Below, in pieces: positions 35,078 to 43,384 of a stretch of 64,000 nt of DNA; position 1 is the stretch's first letter; the number at the start of each line of letters is the position of its first letter. A model generated the notes under the pieces. It was not told the DNA's origin. It saw only the letters and a list, made by a program, of their open reading frames with translations, and ran no database searches. The position numbers and the translations under genes were made by a program. The DNA is from an uncultured beta proteobacterium (lineage in GTDB: Bacteria > Pseudomonadota > Gammaproteobacteria > Burkholderiales > SG8-39). Location of the stretch: positions 1 to 64,000 of the forward strand of contig CAIOLO010000009.1 in assembly GCA_903859155.1 (NCBI GenBank), read 5' to 3'.

Positions 35078-36331
35078 ATGACTGCACCGGCCGCCCCGAA
35101 TCCTACCGCGAAGCACGACGCCGCTCTCACCATTACGCTGGTGATTATCTGCCAGAGCTTCCAATCCCTGGCGGCAGGCGGGATTGCATTGTTCCTGCCG
35201 CTGATTCGCGAAGACCTGCACATGAGCTTTTCGCAGGGCGGCATGCTCTCGGCCGCAGCGACCCTCACCTACGCACTGGGACAGATTCCCGCGGGCTTTC
35301 TTGCCGATCGCTATGGCGCCAAGAAGCTGTTTTTTACCGGATTGCTGGGCTGCCTCGCCTTGTCATTCAATCTCGCCTGGGTGCAGTCCTTCGAGGGCGC
35401 ACTGCTCAACCAGTTATGCACCGGCGTGTTCCGGGCACTGCTGTTTTCTCCGGGGCTGGTGCTGATCACTTCGTGGTTTCCGCCCAATCGCAGGGCCACC
35501 GCAATGGGGCTGTTCTCCATCGGCGGCATGTCGGGCAACATATTCCTGTCGCTGGTCGGTCCGCTTCTGGTCGAGCCGCTGGGCTGGAGGGTGTTGTTCA
35601 TGATCTTCGCCATCGGCGGCATCATCGTGGCGACCCTTTATCACGTGCTGGGCAAGGAGAAGACGCGCGTCGCGCCCAAGCAGGAAGTCAGGATGACCGA
35701 TGCGTTCAGGCTGTTCCGCTTCCCGATCATGTGGATTTGCGGATCGCTGCAGTTCATCCGCTTCGGCGTGGTCACCTCCTTCAACTTCTGGCTGCCCTCG
35801 CTGCTGGTGGCCGATCGCGGCATGACGCTCACCGAAACCGGCTGGATCATGGCCATGGCGGCGGCGCTGACCGGACCTTCCAATGCCCTGGGCGGCTACG
35901 TCTCGGACCGGCTGAAAAATCCGCCGCTGGTTATCGGCGCCTCGATATTCATCCTGGGCTGCACCGCGGCGCTGCTGGTGACGGTGACCTGGACGCCGCT
36001 GATGCTGCTGATCATCGCGGTCAACGCGGTATTTCTGCAGTTTTATTTCGGACCGTTGTTTCACGTGCCGGTGGAGATCCTGGGCTCGCGCGTGACCGGC
36101 ATGTCCGCCGGCGTCAGCAACCTCTACGCCAATGTCGGCGCGCTGGTTTTCGCGCTGTCGCTGGGCGTGATAAAGGACCGGTCCGGCACCTTTACCTGGG
36201 GCTTCTGGGGCATCACCGCGTTCTGCGTGGTGGGCGTGATGCTCTCGTTCGTGCTGGCACGCATGCGCCATGCCGCACTGTCGGACACCACCTCCGACAC
36301 GGCTATTTCCGCGGGTCGAGGGACGCCTTGA
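35078..36331 (+). CDS. MFS transporter
   Basis: A 417-residue major facilitator with about twelve membrane segments. After segment 2 it has ADRYGAKKL, the family DRxGxKK/R signature. There is a basic cytoplasmic loop near residues 190-210. It starts at ATG 35078, 114 bp from the divergent molybdenum hydroxylase gene, with which it may share a regulatory region. It resembles anion:proton symporters in general layout, but the substrate cannot be assigned. It is the second MFS gene in the window; the other is at 17578. Confidence 0.85.
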   Translation: MTAPAAPNPTAKHDAALTITLVIICQSFQSLAAGGIALFLPLIREDLHMSFSQGGMLSAAATLTYALGQIPAGFLADRYGAKKLFFTGLLGCLALSFNLAWVQSFEGALLNQLCTGVFRALLFSPGLVLITSWFPPNRRATAMGLFSIGGMSGNIFLSLVGPLLVEPLGWRVLFMIFAIGGIIVATLYHVLGKEKTRVAPKQEVRMTDAFRLFRFPIMWICGSLQFIRFGVVTSFNFWLPSLLVADRGMTLTETGWIMAMAAALTGPSNALGGYVSDRLKNPPLVIGASIFILGCTAALLVTVTWTPLMLLIIAVNAVFLQFYFGPLFHVPVEILGSRVTGMSAGVSNLYANVGALVFALSLGVIKDRSGTFTWGFWGITAFCVVGVMLSFVLARMRHAALSDTTSDTAISAGRGTP

Positions 36332-36422
36332 GCGCGGCTAGCCGATGACATCCCTTGCCATGGAATAGCGTAGAAAAATCATGCGCAGACAAACGCCATC
36401 GCCTCGTTACCGCCCGGCGACC

Positions 36423-37589
36423 TCACCCGCGAAACAGGATTTTCTCGTCTACTTCGGCGAAAGAGCGGCGCCCCAGCATGCCCAGCACCCGGTCGATTTC
36501 GCCATTGAGAATCTGCAATGCGTGGCGCGCACCCGGCTCTCCCGCCGCGGCCACGCCATACAGCGTCGCGCGCCCGACCATGACGGCGTGCGCGCCCAGT
36601 GCCATCGCCTTCACCACATCGCCGCCGCGGCGAAAACCGCTGTCGACGATGACGGTCATTTTGCCGCCGAATTCCCTGACGAAGCCGGGCAGCACTTCCA
36701 GCGGCGACACGCAGGTCTCCAGCTGGCGACCGCCGTGGTTGCTCAGCACCACGCCATCGGCGCCCAGATCCAGCGCGCGCTGAGCGTCTTCCAATGCGAG
36801 AACTCCTTTGATCAGGAGCTTGCCCTTCCATGCGCCGCGTATCTCGCGGATGTCGTCCCAGCGGATATCGCGCTGCACCTGGCTGGAGATGAACAGTTGC
36901 CTGCGCGCGGTGCTGCGCTGCTCCGGCGGAATGAAATCGACCACGTTGGCGATCTGCGGCACGCCGTTCCGCAGTATCTGCGCGACCCAGTGCGGATGCA
37001 GCAATGCTTCCAGCCGGCATCGCAGGCTGAGCTTGCCCGGCGCGCTGTAGCTGCGCTTGTCCCATTCCCGGCCGCTGGAGACATTGGCGTCGGTGGTGAC
37101 CACCAGTGTCTCGAAGCCCGAGGCCGCCGCGCGCGTGAGCAGGTCGCGCACGATGTCGCGATTGCGCAGGATATACAGTTGCAGCCACAGCCTGCCGCCG
37201 GCCCTGGCGACATCCTCGATGCGCGAGGTGGAAAAAGTACTGAGTGAAAATGGAATCCCCGCCGCCGCTGCGGCACGCGCCAGCGCCACGTCCCCGCCAG
37301 GCCATGACAGCCCGTTGAATCCGGTCGGCGCGATGACGAGCGGCATGGGAATCTGCGCCCCCAGCAGCGGCACGGCCAGGCTGCGCTGGGAGGTATCCAC
37401 CAGCGTATTGGGCACGAAACGCAGGGATTCGAACACCTTGCGGTTCCACCCCAGCGTCACCTCATCCTCGGCGCCGCCGAAAATGTACTGGAAGGCGAAA
37501 TGCGGCAGGCGTCTGCGCGCAATGCCCTCGAGTTCCTCGATGGTCTGGGCGCGGCGGTAGTCCGAGCCCTGATATAAGCGTCGTTTCAC
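36423..37589 (-). CDS. FMN-dependent alpha-hydroxy acid oxidase/dehydrogenase
   Basis: A 388-residue TIM-barrel flavoenzyme of the L-lactate dehydrogenase/glycolate oxidase/mandelate dehydrogenase family. FMN and substrate residues are visible: IAPTGFNGL, LQLYILRNR, LLIKGVL (flavin Lys), and the catalytic His285 in SNHGGRQLE followed by VDSGFRRGGDV. The start is a GTG at 37587-37589 with a weak upstream AGG; no better start is present. It lies 78 bp downstream of the HD-domain gene on the same strand, suggesting one transcript. It would oxidise an L-2-hydroxy acid to a 2-keto acid. Confidence 0.88.
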   Translation of the reverse strand: MKRRLYQGSDYRRAQTIEELEGIARRRLPHFAFQYIFGGAEDEVTLGWNRKVFESLRFVPNTLVDTSQRSLAVPLLGAQIPMPLVIAPTGFNGLSWPGGDVALARAAAAAGIPFSLSTFSTSRIEDVARAGGRLWLQLYILRNRDIVRDLLTRAAASGFETLVVTTDANVSSGREWDKRSYSAPGKLSLRCRLEALLHPHWVAQILRNGVPQIANVVDFIPPEQRSTARRQLFISSQVQRDIRWDDIREIRGAWKGKLLIKGVLALEDAQRALDLGADGVVLSNHGGRQLETCVSPLEVLPGFVREFGGKMTVIVDSGFRRGGDVVKAMALGAHAVMVGRATLYGVAAAGEPGARHALQILNGEIDRVLGMLGRRSFAEVDEKILFRG

Positions 37590-37667
37590 CGGAACCTGCG
37601 CATCATCGAATTGAGGGAAATAGGGGAGGTGCCGCCATTATCAGACAGTTTCGATATTGGCTGCACA

Positions 37668-38432
37668 TCAAAGAGCATTGCAGGGGCGGCGCAGCGTGCG
37701 CCACATGTGCGAGGACGGGGTGTTGTCGTTACCCAGGCCTTCCTTGGGCTGCTTGAAATTGCGGCCGATGACGTCCTCGAACTGCTCCAGCGTCACCACC
37801 ACGTTCGGGTCGAAAGAATACAGATCATTGACGCATATCATGCGGCCCGACATATACCACTTGTGGTTTTTGGCGCGCTGGTAGTCTGCCTCGATGTAGG
37901 CGTCCGGCTTGTAATCCGCGCCGAACATGCGCACATACACATCGGGATAGCCGTAGCCGACCGATTCGTCCGGGTAGAAGCGCAGGCACTGGTGCATGCG
38001 TATCGCCCAGCTGACTTCCTCGTCCACATAGGGCTCGATCAATTGCGCGCCCCAGTAGCCGTGGTCGGAGCGGATGAAACCCACCACGGCGATGTCGTGC
38101 AGCAGACAGGCCAGCACCATCTTTTCCGGCAGGCCGTTTTTCTGCGCGAGATTGGCGCTTTGCAGCAGGTGCTGCAAGCCGCGGCTCTGGGCGAAGCGGT
38201 GCTTGAAGAAATCCATCAGCGTCGGCTTATCGGGCATCTTCGGCAGGCGCGCGTCCTCGCCCATATGCAGATGCATGCCCGGCCCGTAATTGACCGGTGG
38301 CCCCATGCTCTGCCTGCCCTCGGCAAGATGGAACAGCAGCGACTTGACGATGACGCGGCCATCGAGCGCGCGCATCTGCTCCAGCTCCAGGGCATCGGCG
38401 CGTTCCGACATGCTTTGCGGGATTGCGGACAT
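37668..38432 (-). CDS. HD-domain protein with a possible diiron ligand set
   Basis: A 254-residue cytoplasmic HD-domain protein. Candidate metal ligands in order are His88, His112-Asp113 (LLHDI), His124, His147 and Asp203, that is H...HD...H...H...D. This six-ligand pattern is seen in binuclear HD proteins, including the mixed-valent diiron oxygenases (MIOX and PhnZ types), as well as in some phosphohydrolases. The rest is rich in Tyr and acidic residues and has no second recognised domain. GGAGAG lies before the ATG at 38432. It sits upstream of a hydroxyacid oxidase and downstream of a broken DUF4160 gene. Oxygenase function is a hypothesis. Confidence 0.78.
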   Translation of the reverse strand: MSAIPQSMSERADALELEQMRALDGRVIVKSLLFHLAEGRQSMGPPVNYGPGMHLHMGEDARLPKMPDKPTLMDFFKHRFAQSRGLQHLLQSANLAQKNGLPEKMVLACLLHDIAVVGFIRSDHGYWGAQLIEPYVDEEVSWAIRMHQCLRFYPDESVGYGYPDVYVRMFGADYKPDAYIEADYQRAKNHKWYMSGRMICVNDLYSFDPNVVVTLEQFEDVIGRNFKQPKEGLGNDNTPSSHMWRTLRRPCNAL

Positions 38433-38584
38433 GGATGGCTCTCCAGGAAGATTATTTCGATTGCGCGAACCGCGGCGCTGCTGCCGCATCGACAATCCCG
38501 AATTTGCAAATCGCTATGCTACGCACTCCATGACTGACAATCAATGCAGCGCAGAATTGAATCACGGTGCGCAAACAAAGCAAA

Positions 38585-38734
38585 GCGCGGTGGCAGTTGC
38601 CCGGCGATCACTCCGAGCATATGAATGCTTATTAGCGCCTCGTTGCCTTAGTATTCCACGTGAAAATAGGGAGGATTGCGGTCCCCAAAATACATTTTGA
38701 TGATGATGCCGTAGAAGCGGCCTATTTCAGGCAT
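38585..38734 (-). pseudogene. Broken DUF4160 gene (in-frame stop)
   Basis: Reading left from ATG 38734 gives MPEIGRFYGIIIKMYFG then DRNPPYFHVEY and a TAA at 38650-38648. The same frame resumes with GNEALISIHMLGVIAGQLPPR, which continues the DUF4160 pattern (MPxIxRFxGIxIxMYxxDHxPPHFHxxY then xxxAxIxIxxLxVLxGxLPPR). After LPPR the resemblance ends. The gene thus has a nonsense mutation at codon 29 and a lost C-terminus. An overlapping upstream frame (TPEEVFPILREISVDA, stop at 38727-38729) may be the tail of a decayed partner. DUF4160 genes are often found in toxin-antitoxin-like pairs. The rest of the 38433-38828 gap holds nothing I recognise. Confidence 0.72.
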
Positions 38735-38828
38735 CGACGCTGATTTCCCGCAGAATAGGAAATACTTCCTCCGGTGTCTTGCCGGTCAGCCGCAGATACA
38801 AAGCGTCAGGGCAATATATAAATTACCC

Positions 38829-39818
38829 CTATTCCGGCTCCAGCTTCGCCGCACGCGTGATCCGCTCCGATATCTCGAAACTCCTGCGCAGCTGCGCGCT
38901 GAACTGCTCCGGTGTCTGCGTATCCACCAGAAACCCCAGGTCGAGCAGTTTCTCGCTGACATCGTTCGAGTTGGCGATGCGGTTGAGGTCTTCGTAGAGG
39001 CGCTTGGTGATCGGCGCCGGCAACCCCGCCGGTCCGACAAAACCATTCCATCCCGGCGGCCGCTCGTAGCCGGGCAGCACTTCGGCGATGGTGGGTATCT
39101 CGGGCATGCGCGGGAAGCGCTTGCCCGAATTGATGGCGAGGATGCGCACCTTGCCGGCCCTGGCGTGCGGCACCATGGTGCCGATGATGCCGAATACCAG
39201 CTGCACCTGGCCGCTCAACAAGCCGTTGAGCGAATCACCGCCTGATTTGTAGGGCACATGCGTGAGCGATCCTCCGCCCAGCTGCTCCACCACCACGCCC
39301 GAGAGGTGGTGAACCGTGCCGATACCCGAACTGCCGTAATTGACCTTGCCCGGATTGCGTTTGGCATACTCGATTGCCTCGGGCAGCGAGTTCACGCCGA
39401 TGGCGGGAGTGGCCACAACGCACGCCAGCGTTTCACCCAGCACCATGATCGGCGTGAAGTCCTTGAGCGTGTCGTAGAGGACGCTTCTGGTGAGGAATTT
39501 GCGCAGCACCAGGCCGCTGGCTGCGGCAAAGCCGATGGTATAACCGTCCGCGGCTGCACGCGCCACCATGCTCGCCCCGATTGCGCCGCCCGCGCCCGCC
39601 TGGGTTTCAACAACCACCGGCTGTCCCAGGGCCTCGCCAAGTTTCTGCGCGATCATGCGTGCCAGGGGATCGGAGCCGCCGCCCACGCCCAGCGACTGGA
39701 TCATGCGTACCGGCTTTGCAGGGTAGGCCTGGGCCACCGCGGCACCCGGCGCCAGCGCCCCCGCAGACGCGACCAGTAACAGCGCCGCAGCGTGTGGAAA
39801 AAACAGGGCTATTCGCAT
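38829..39818 (-). CDS. Bug/TctC family receptor (tandem paralogue 1)
   Basis: A 329-residue receptor with a signal peptide ending AVAQ near residue 30. It is plainly a duplicate of its upstream neighbour at 40012: both have MIQxLGxGGGxDPLAR, VLRKFxT, AIEYAKRNPGK, GSSGxGTxHHLSGVxVEQL and YxRPPxWNGF. ATG at 39818 has no strong Shine-Dalgarno; an AT-rich stretch (39820-39890) upstream probably carries its own promoter. The usual PPGG loop is replaced by LGVGGGSDP in this pair. Ligand unknown. Confidence 0.88.
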   Translation of the reverse strand: MRIALFFPHAAALLLVASAGALAPGAAVAQAYPAKPVRMIQSLGVGGGSDPLARMIAQKLGEALGQPVVVETQAGAGGAIGASMVARAAADGYTIGFAAASGLVLRKFLTRSVLYDTLKDFTPIMVLGETLACVVATPAIGVNSLPEAIEYAKRNPGKVNYGSSGIGTVHHLSGVVVEQLGGGSLTHVPYKSGGDSLNGLLSGQVQLVFGIIGTMVPHARAGKVRILAINSGKRFPRMPEIPTIAEVLPGYERPPGWNGFVGPAGLPAPITKRLYEDLNRIANSNDVSEKLLDLGFLVDTQTPEQFSAQLRRSFEISERITRAAKLEPE

Positions 39819-39919
39819 AATTTCAAAACTTTTACTTAAAATAATACAGTAAATACTTATCTTAGACCAAGTTTTGCATCCTGACATTAGGATTCCCATG
39901 AGTATCGGACTGTACCGGC

Positions 39920-39945
39920 CGCGGCAGGATCTGCCCCCTGCCGCG
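39920..39945. repeat. 8-bp inverted repeat between tandem Bug genes
   Basis: CGCGGCAG (39920-39927) and CTGCCGCG (39938-39945) form a perfect stem with a 10-nt loop, 66 bp past the stop of the Bug gene at 40012. No T tract follows on the minus strand. It could still attenuate transcription or protect the 3' end of the upstream message. Confidence 0.45.
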
Positions 39946-40011
39946 ATCTGCAGGAGCCGGTGCAGATGGCAAGCGCCACCGGCATCCAGGCGGATGCGAA
40001 TGCGGCGGCGG

Positions 40012-40989
40012 TTATTCCGGCTCGATCTTCGCCGCCTTCACCAGTTTGCCGAACAGCTCGTTGCTGCGCCGTATGTAAGCGGTGAACTCCTCGGGATTCG
40101 CGGTTTCGACGACGACGCCCAGATCGAGCAGCTTCTCCACCAGTTCGGGCTGCATCACGGCGCGATGGGTCTCCTCGTACAGGCGCCGCACCATCGGCTG
40201 TGGCATGCCCGCCGGTCCGAGAAAGCCGTTCCAGCTGGGCGGCCGGTCGTAACCGGGCAATCCCTCGCCGATGGTTGGAACCTCGGGCATGCGCGAGAAG
40301 CGCTTGCCGGCGTTGATGGCCAGCATTTTTATCTTGCCCGCTTTGATCTGCGGCGCGAAGGTGCCGACGATGCCGTAGAGCAGCTGGATCTGCCCTGCGA
40401 GCAGATCGGAGAACGCCGTGCCGCCGGTCTTGTAGGGAACATGCAGCATCTGCACGCCGGCCAGCTGTTCCACCATCACGCCCGAGAGATGGTGGGTGGT
40501 GCCGACGCCGGAGCTGCCGTAGGCAAGCTTGCCGGGATTGCGCTTCGCATACTCGATTGCATCGGTCATGGTGTTGAAACCCAGCGCAGGATTCGCCACC
40601 ACGCCGGAAACCGTTTCGCCCAGAAGGATGATGGGCGAGAAATCCTTCGGCGCTTCGTAAGGCGTGTTTTTGGTGATGAATTTGCGAAGCACCAGCGCAC
40701 TCACCGAACCGAGCATGATGGTGTAGCCGTCGGGCGCCGCGCGTGCCGTCATGCTCACGCCGATCGAGCCGCCTGCGCCGGCCTGGGCTTCCACGATCAC
40801 CGGCTGGCCCAGGGTTTCGGTCAGGCGCTGTGCCACCAGGCGCGCCAGCGGATCGGCGCCGCCGCCCGCACCCAGGGTCTGGATCATCCGGATCGGCTTG
40901 GCAGGATAGGTCTGTGCGCGCACGTGCTGCGCGCTCGTCGCAGCCGCCAACACCAGGGCGGCCATCATGGCCAGTTCGAATCGATTCAT
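40012..40989 (-). CDS. Bug/TctC family receptor (tandem paralogue 2)
   Basis: A 325-residue receptor with a signal peptide ending HVRAQ. It is the tandem duplicate of the gene at 38829 (same LGxGGGxDP ligand loop). GAGGAG stands eight bases before the ATG at 40989; the frame to 41025 overlaps the Rieske oxygenase stop and is rejected. It starts 32 bp after the Rieske oxygenase on the same strand, so oxygenase and receptor are likely co-transcribed, and an aromatic acid is a reasonable ligand guess for this receptor. Confidence 0.9.
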   Translation of the reverse strand: MNRFELAMMAALVLAAATSAQHVRAQTYPAKPIRMIQTLGAGGGADPLARLVAQRLTETLGQPVIVEAQAGAGGSIGVSMTARAAPDGYTIMLGSVSALVLRKFITKNTPYEAPKDFSPIILLGETVSGVVANPALGFNTMTDAIEYAKRNPGKLAYGSSGVGTTHHLSGVMVEQLAGVQMLHVPYKTGGTAFSDLLAGQIQLLYGIVGTFAPQIKAGKIKMLAINAGKRFSRMPEVPTIGEGLPGYDRPPSWNGFLGPAGMPQPMVRRLYEETHRAVMQPELVEKLLDLGVVVETANPEEFTAYIRRSNELFGKLVKAAKIEPE

Positions 40990-41021
40990 GCGCGTGCTCC
41001 TCAGTATCCAATGGCAGTTGT

Positions 41022-42362
41022 TCACAAAAATGCCTTTTTACCGGCCAGACCGGCTTCCATCATCCGCGCCCATTCGCGGTAGGGCTCGTGCAGAGCGACT
41101 TCGTTGAACATGTTCCAGACACCCTGTGCGCTGGCGCCCGGCTTCAACCCGAGTTCGCGCGACAGATCATTGTCCGGCGCCAGCGCCGCAGTCCCGCGCG
41201 CGTAGCCATCCACCCAGTCAAAGCCGGTCGCGCTGAATCCCCGCTGCACATCCGCGTAGCTCACCGTGTCGTCGGGCGTGGCCATGCCGCCGGGATTGAA
41301 AAAGTCCTCGAACTGGCGCAGCCGCCGCGCCCGCACCTCGGCGCTCTCCCCCTTCGAGGCGAGGCAGTAGCTGTGCATTTCGGTAAGGTCCACCGCCAGC
41401 GGCCGGATGACGCGCAGGATCACGCCGGCGGCATCGTTGATCTGCATGTTGGGAAACACCCCCAGCTGCCGCAGCCGCAACATCCACTCCGCGCGCACAT
41501 CGCCGACACGCTCGCGGATCGCCCCGATCATCGGCCAGATGGGCCGCTTGGTGCGCTCGGGCTGGTCCGCCCAGGTGCAGGAGTGGCCGTTGGCGAAGCT
41601 GTACATTCCGCCCACCGCCTCGCCGCGCGTGCCCCAGTCGTACTGGCGCGCCTCCTGATGCCCATCGCCCTTCCTGCGCCGCGCCACCACATCCATGAAG
41701 CTGGTGTGCGTGGAGGTCAGGTGATAGGCATCGAGCGCATTGTCCAGTTGCAGCTTCCAGTTGGCGCGGAAAGTATAGGTGCTGCGCCCGGGCACGAATT
41801 CCAGCCCCTGCTCGCCCTGGTCGATGCTGATATCGAGAAGGGTGCGCATGTCGCCAAGCCACACCTCCAGCGGCGGCACATCCGGTGACAGGCTCGCGAA
41901 GATCATGCCGCGGTAGTTGCCCACCCTCGCCACCGGCAGCAGGTCGTGATTTCCGGCATCGAACGCCGCGGCATAGCAACCGGCCTTGCGATCCTTGATA
42001 TCCACATTTTTTCCGGCCGAGTCGTAGGCCCAGCCGTGATAGGGACAGACGTGATATTTGGCGTTGCCTGCACTCGCGCGGCACACCGTCGCCCCCTTGT
42101 GGCGGCAGGCATTGACGAAAGCGCCGATATTGCCCCGCGCATCGCGGCTGACAATAATCGGCGTGCGGCCAATCTGGCTTGCGACAAAATCGTGCGCTTT
42201 GGCGATTTCGGATTCGAGCGTGATGAAATTCCAGTTGCGCTCGAAAATGTATTTCATTTCCAGTTCGAAAATTTTCGGGTCGGTAAAGGCGTCGCGATGC
42301 ACGCGGAAGACGCCCTCCCCGGGCCGGTCGTCGACATACTGCCTGATGTTCTCTATATCCAT
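41022..42362 (-). CDS. Rieske non-haem iron oxygenase, alpha subunit
   Basis: A 446-residue aromatic ring-hydroxylating oxygenase large subunit. The [2Fe-2S] ligands are Cys86, His88 (CRHKG), Cys106 and His109 (CPYHGW). The mononuclear iron site is DAYHLTSTH with Asp212 (bridge), His215 and His220. No beta subunit, ferredoxin or reductase gene lies in the window, so electrons must come from shared partners. Start ATG 42362 fits the family N-terminus. The upstream region is the 77-bp tandem duplication and the divergent DUF47 gene. Downstream, 32 bp away, is a Bug gene. Confidence 0.9.
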   Translation of the reverse strand: MDIENIRQYVDDRPGEGVFRVHRDAFTDPKIFELEMKYIFERNWNFITLESEIAKAHDFVASQIGRTPIIVSRDARGNIGAFVNACRHKGATVCRASAGNAKYHVCPYHGWAYDSAGKNVDIKDRKAGCYAAAFDAGNHDLLPVARVGNYRGMIFASLSPDVPPLEVWLGDMRTLLDISIDQGEQGLEFVPGRSTYTFRANWKLQLDNALDAYHLTSTHTSFMDVVARRRKGDGHQEARQYDWGTRGEAVGGMYSFANGHSCTWADQPERTKRPIWPMIGAIRERVGDVRAEWMLRLRQLGVFPNMQINDAAGVILRVIRPLAVDLTEMHSYCLASKGESAEVRARRLRQFEDFFNPGGMATPDDTVSYADVQRGFSATGFDWVDGYARGTAALAPDNDLSRELGLKPGASAQGVWNMFNEVALHEPYREWARMMEAGLAGKKAFL

Positions 42363-42403
42363 AGGGGCTTGTGTTTGCGATTATCCGAGGTGCGCTAGTT
42401 GAA

Positions 42404-42557
42404 ACCGCCGTCGCATAAAGCTTGCGCCGGCTGTCGGAAGCAGCGCGGCGAGCTTTTGGCCGCGCGGTGGCAGATTGTAGACCGCCGTCGCATAAAGCTT
42501 GCGCCGGCTGTCGGAAGCAGCGCGGCGAGCTTTTGGCCGCGCGGTGCCAGATTGTAG
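42404..42557. repeat. 77-bp tandem duplication
   Basis: Two head-to-tail copies, 42404-42480 and 42481-42557, with one mismatch that I can see (GGTGGCAG versus GGTGCCAG). A third copy begins (ACCGCCGGCG at 42558) but departs after about eight bases. The unit contains AAGCTT and an inverted-repeat-like GCGCGGCGAGC...GGCCGCGCGG. It fills the space between the divergent Rieske oxygenase and DUF47 genes, so copy number could alter their regulatory region. Confidence 0.9.
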
Positions 42558-42727
42558 ACCGCCGGCGCAGGCGGAATTAGTTGATCTGCATCAAATTCGA
42601 TGGCGATTGGCACGCGGCGCCTGTGGCTCGGCCGCCGCCCGTATGCGACACTCATCCGGCGGCGCCAGCCGGTCCACCGCCGGCCGGCGGCGGACCGGCC
42701 TCGAACCTTCGCATTGGAGACAAGCAA

Positions 42728-43384
42728 ATGGTAGCCAGAACCCTGGGCAGGCTGATCGCCTCGATGTCGCCGCGCAGCGACGATTATTTCAATCTGTTCA
42801 ATGAATTGACCGCCTGTACGGTACGCGGCGCCAAGCTGCTGGCCAAACTCAGCCTGGAGCCGGACCCGGTGGCCTTCGACCTGCTGTTCGCCGACATCCA
42901 GAAAGCCGAGGGCGAGGCCGACAATGTCACCCGCAATATCTTCATGAGCCTGCACAAATCCTTCATCACCCCGTTCGACCGCTGGGAGATCAAGGACCTG
43001 GCCAAGGCATTGGACGACATGATTGACTGCATGGAGGATATTCCCCAGCGCGCCAAGCTTTACGGCCCGGGAAGCTTCACGCCGGAAATGGCCGCGCTTG
43101 GCCAGATTATGCTGCGCGCCACGGAGAAGGTGCAGGAGGCGGTGGCGCTGTTGTCGGACATGAAGAACGCCGAGCGCATCCTGACGATCTGCCAGGAAAT
43201 CGGCGATATCGAGAGCGAGGCCGACCGCGTCATGCGCGCCGGGATGCAGCGCCTGTTTGCCGATGGCTCGGATGCGCGCAAACTGATCCGCGACAAGGAA
43301 CTCTACGAATTGTTCGAGGAGGCCGTCGACCGCAGCGAGGACGCGGCCGATGTCATCCACGGCGTAGTGCTGGAACGCATATGA
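42728..43384 (+). CDS. DUF47/PhoU-like regulator of phosphate transport
   Basis: A 218-residue all-helical protein of the DUF47 (PhoU-like, TIGR00153) family. Blocks include FNLFNELTACTVRGAKLL, then KAEGEADNVTRNIF and IGDIESEADRVM, the acidic helices that bind metal clusters in PhoU-type proteins. Start ATG 42728; no strong ribosome site. It overlaps the Pit gene by ATGA (43381-43384), the usual pairing in which the DUF47 protein tunes the low-affinity phosphate transporter. This is a housekeeping pair set inside a catabolic region. Confidence 0.88.
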   Translation: MVARTLGRLIASMSPRSDDYFNLFNELTACTVRGAKLLAKLSLEPDPVAFDLLFADIQKAEGEADNVTRNIFMSLHKSFITPFDRWEIKDLAKALDDMIDCMEDIPQRAKLYGPGSFTPEMAALGQIMLRATEKVQEAVALLSDMKNAERILTICQEIGDIESEADRVMRAGMQRLFADGSDARKLIRDKELYELFEEAVDRSEDAADVIHGVVLERI

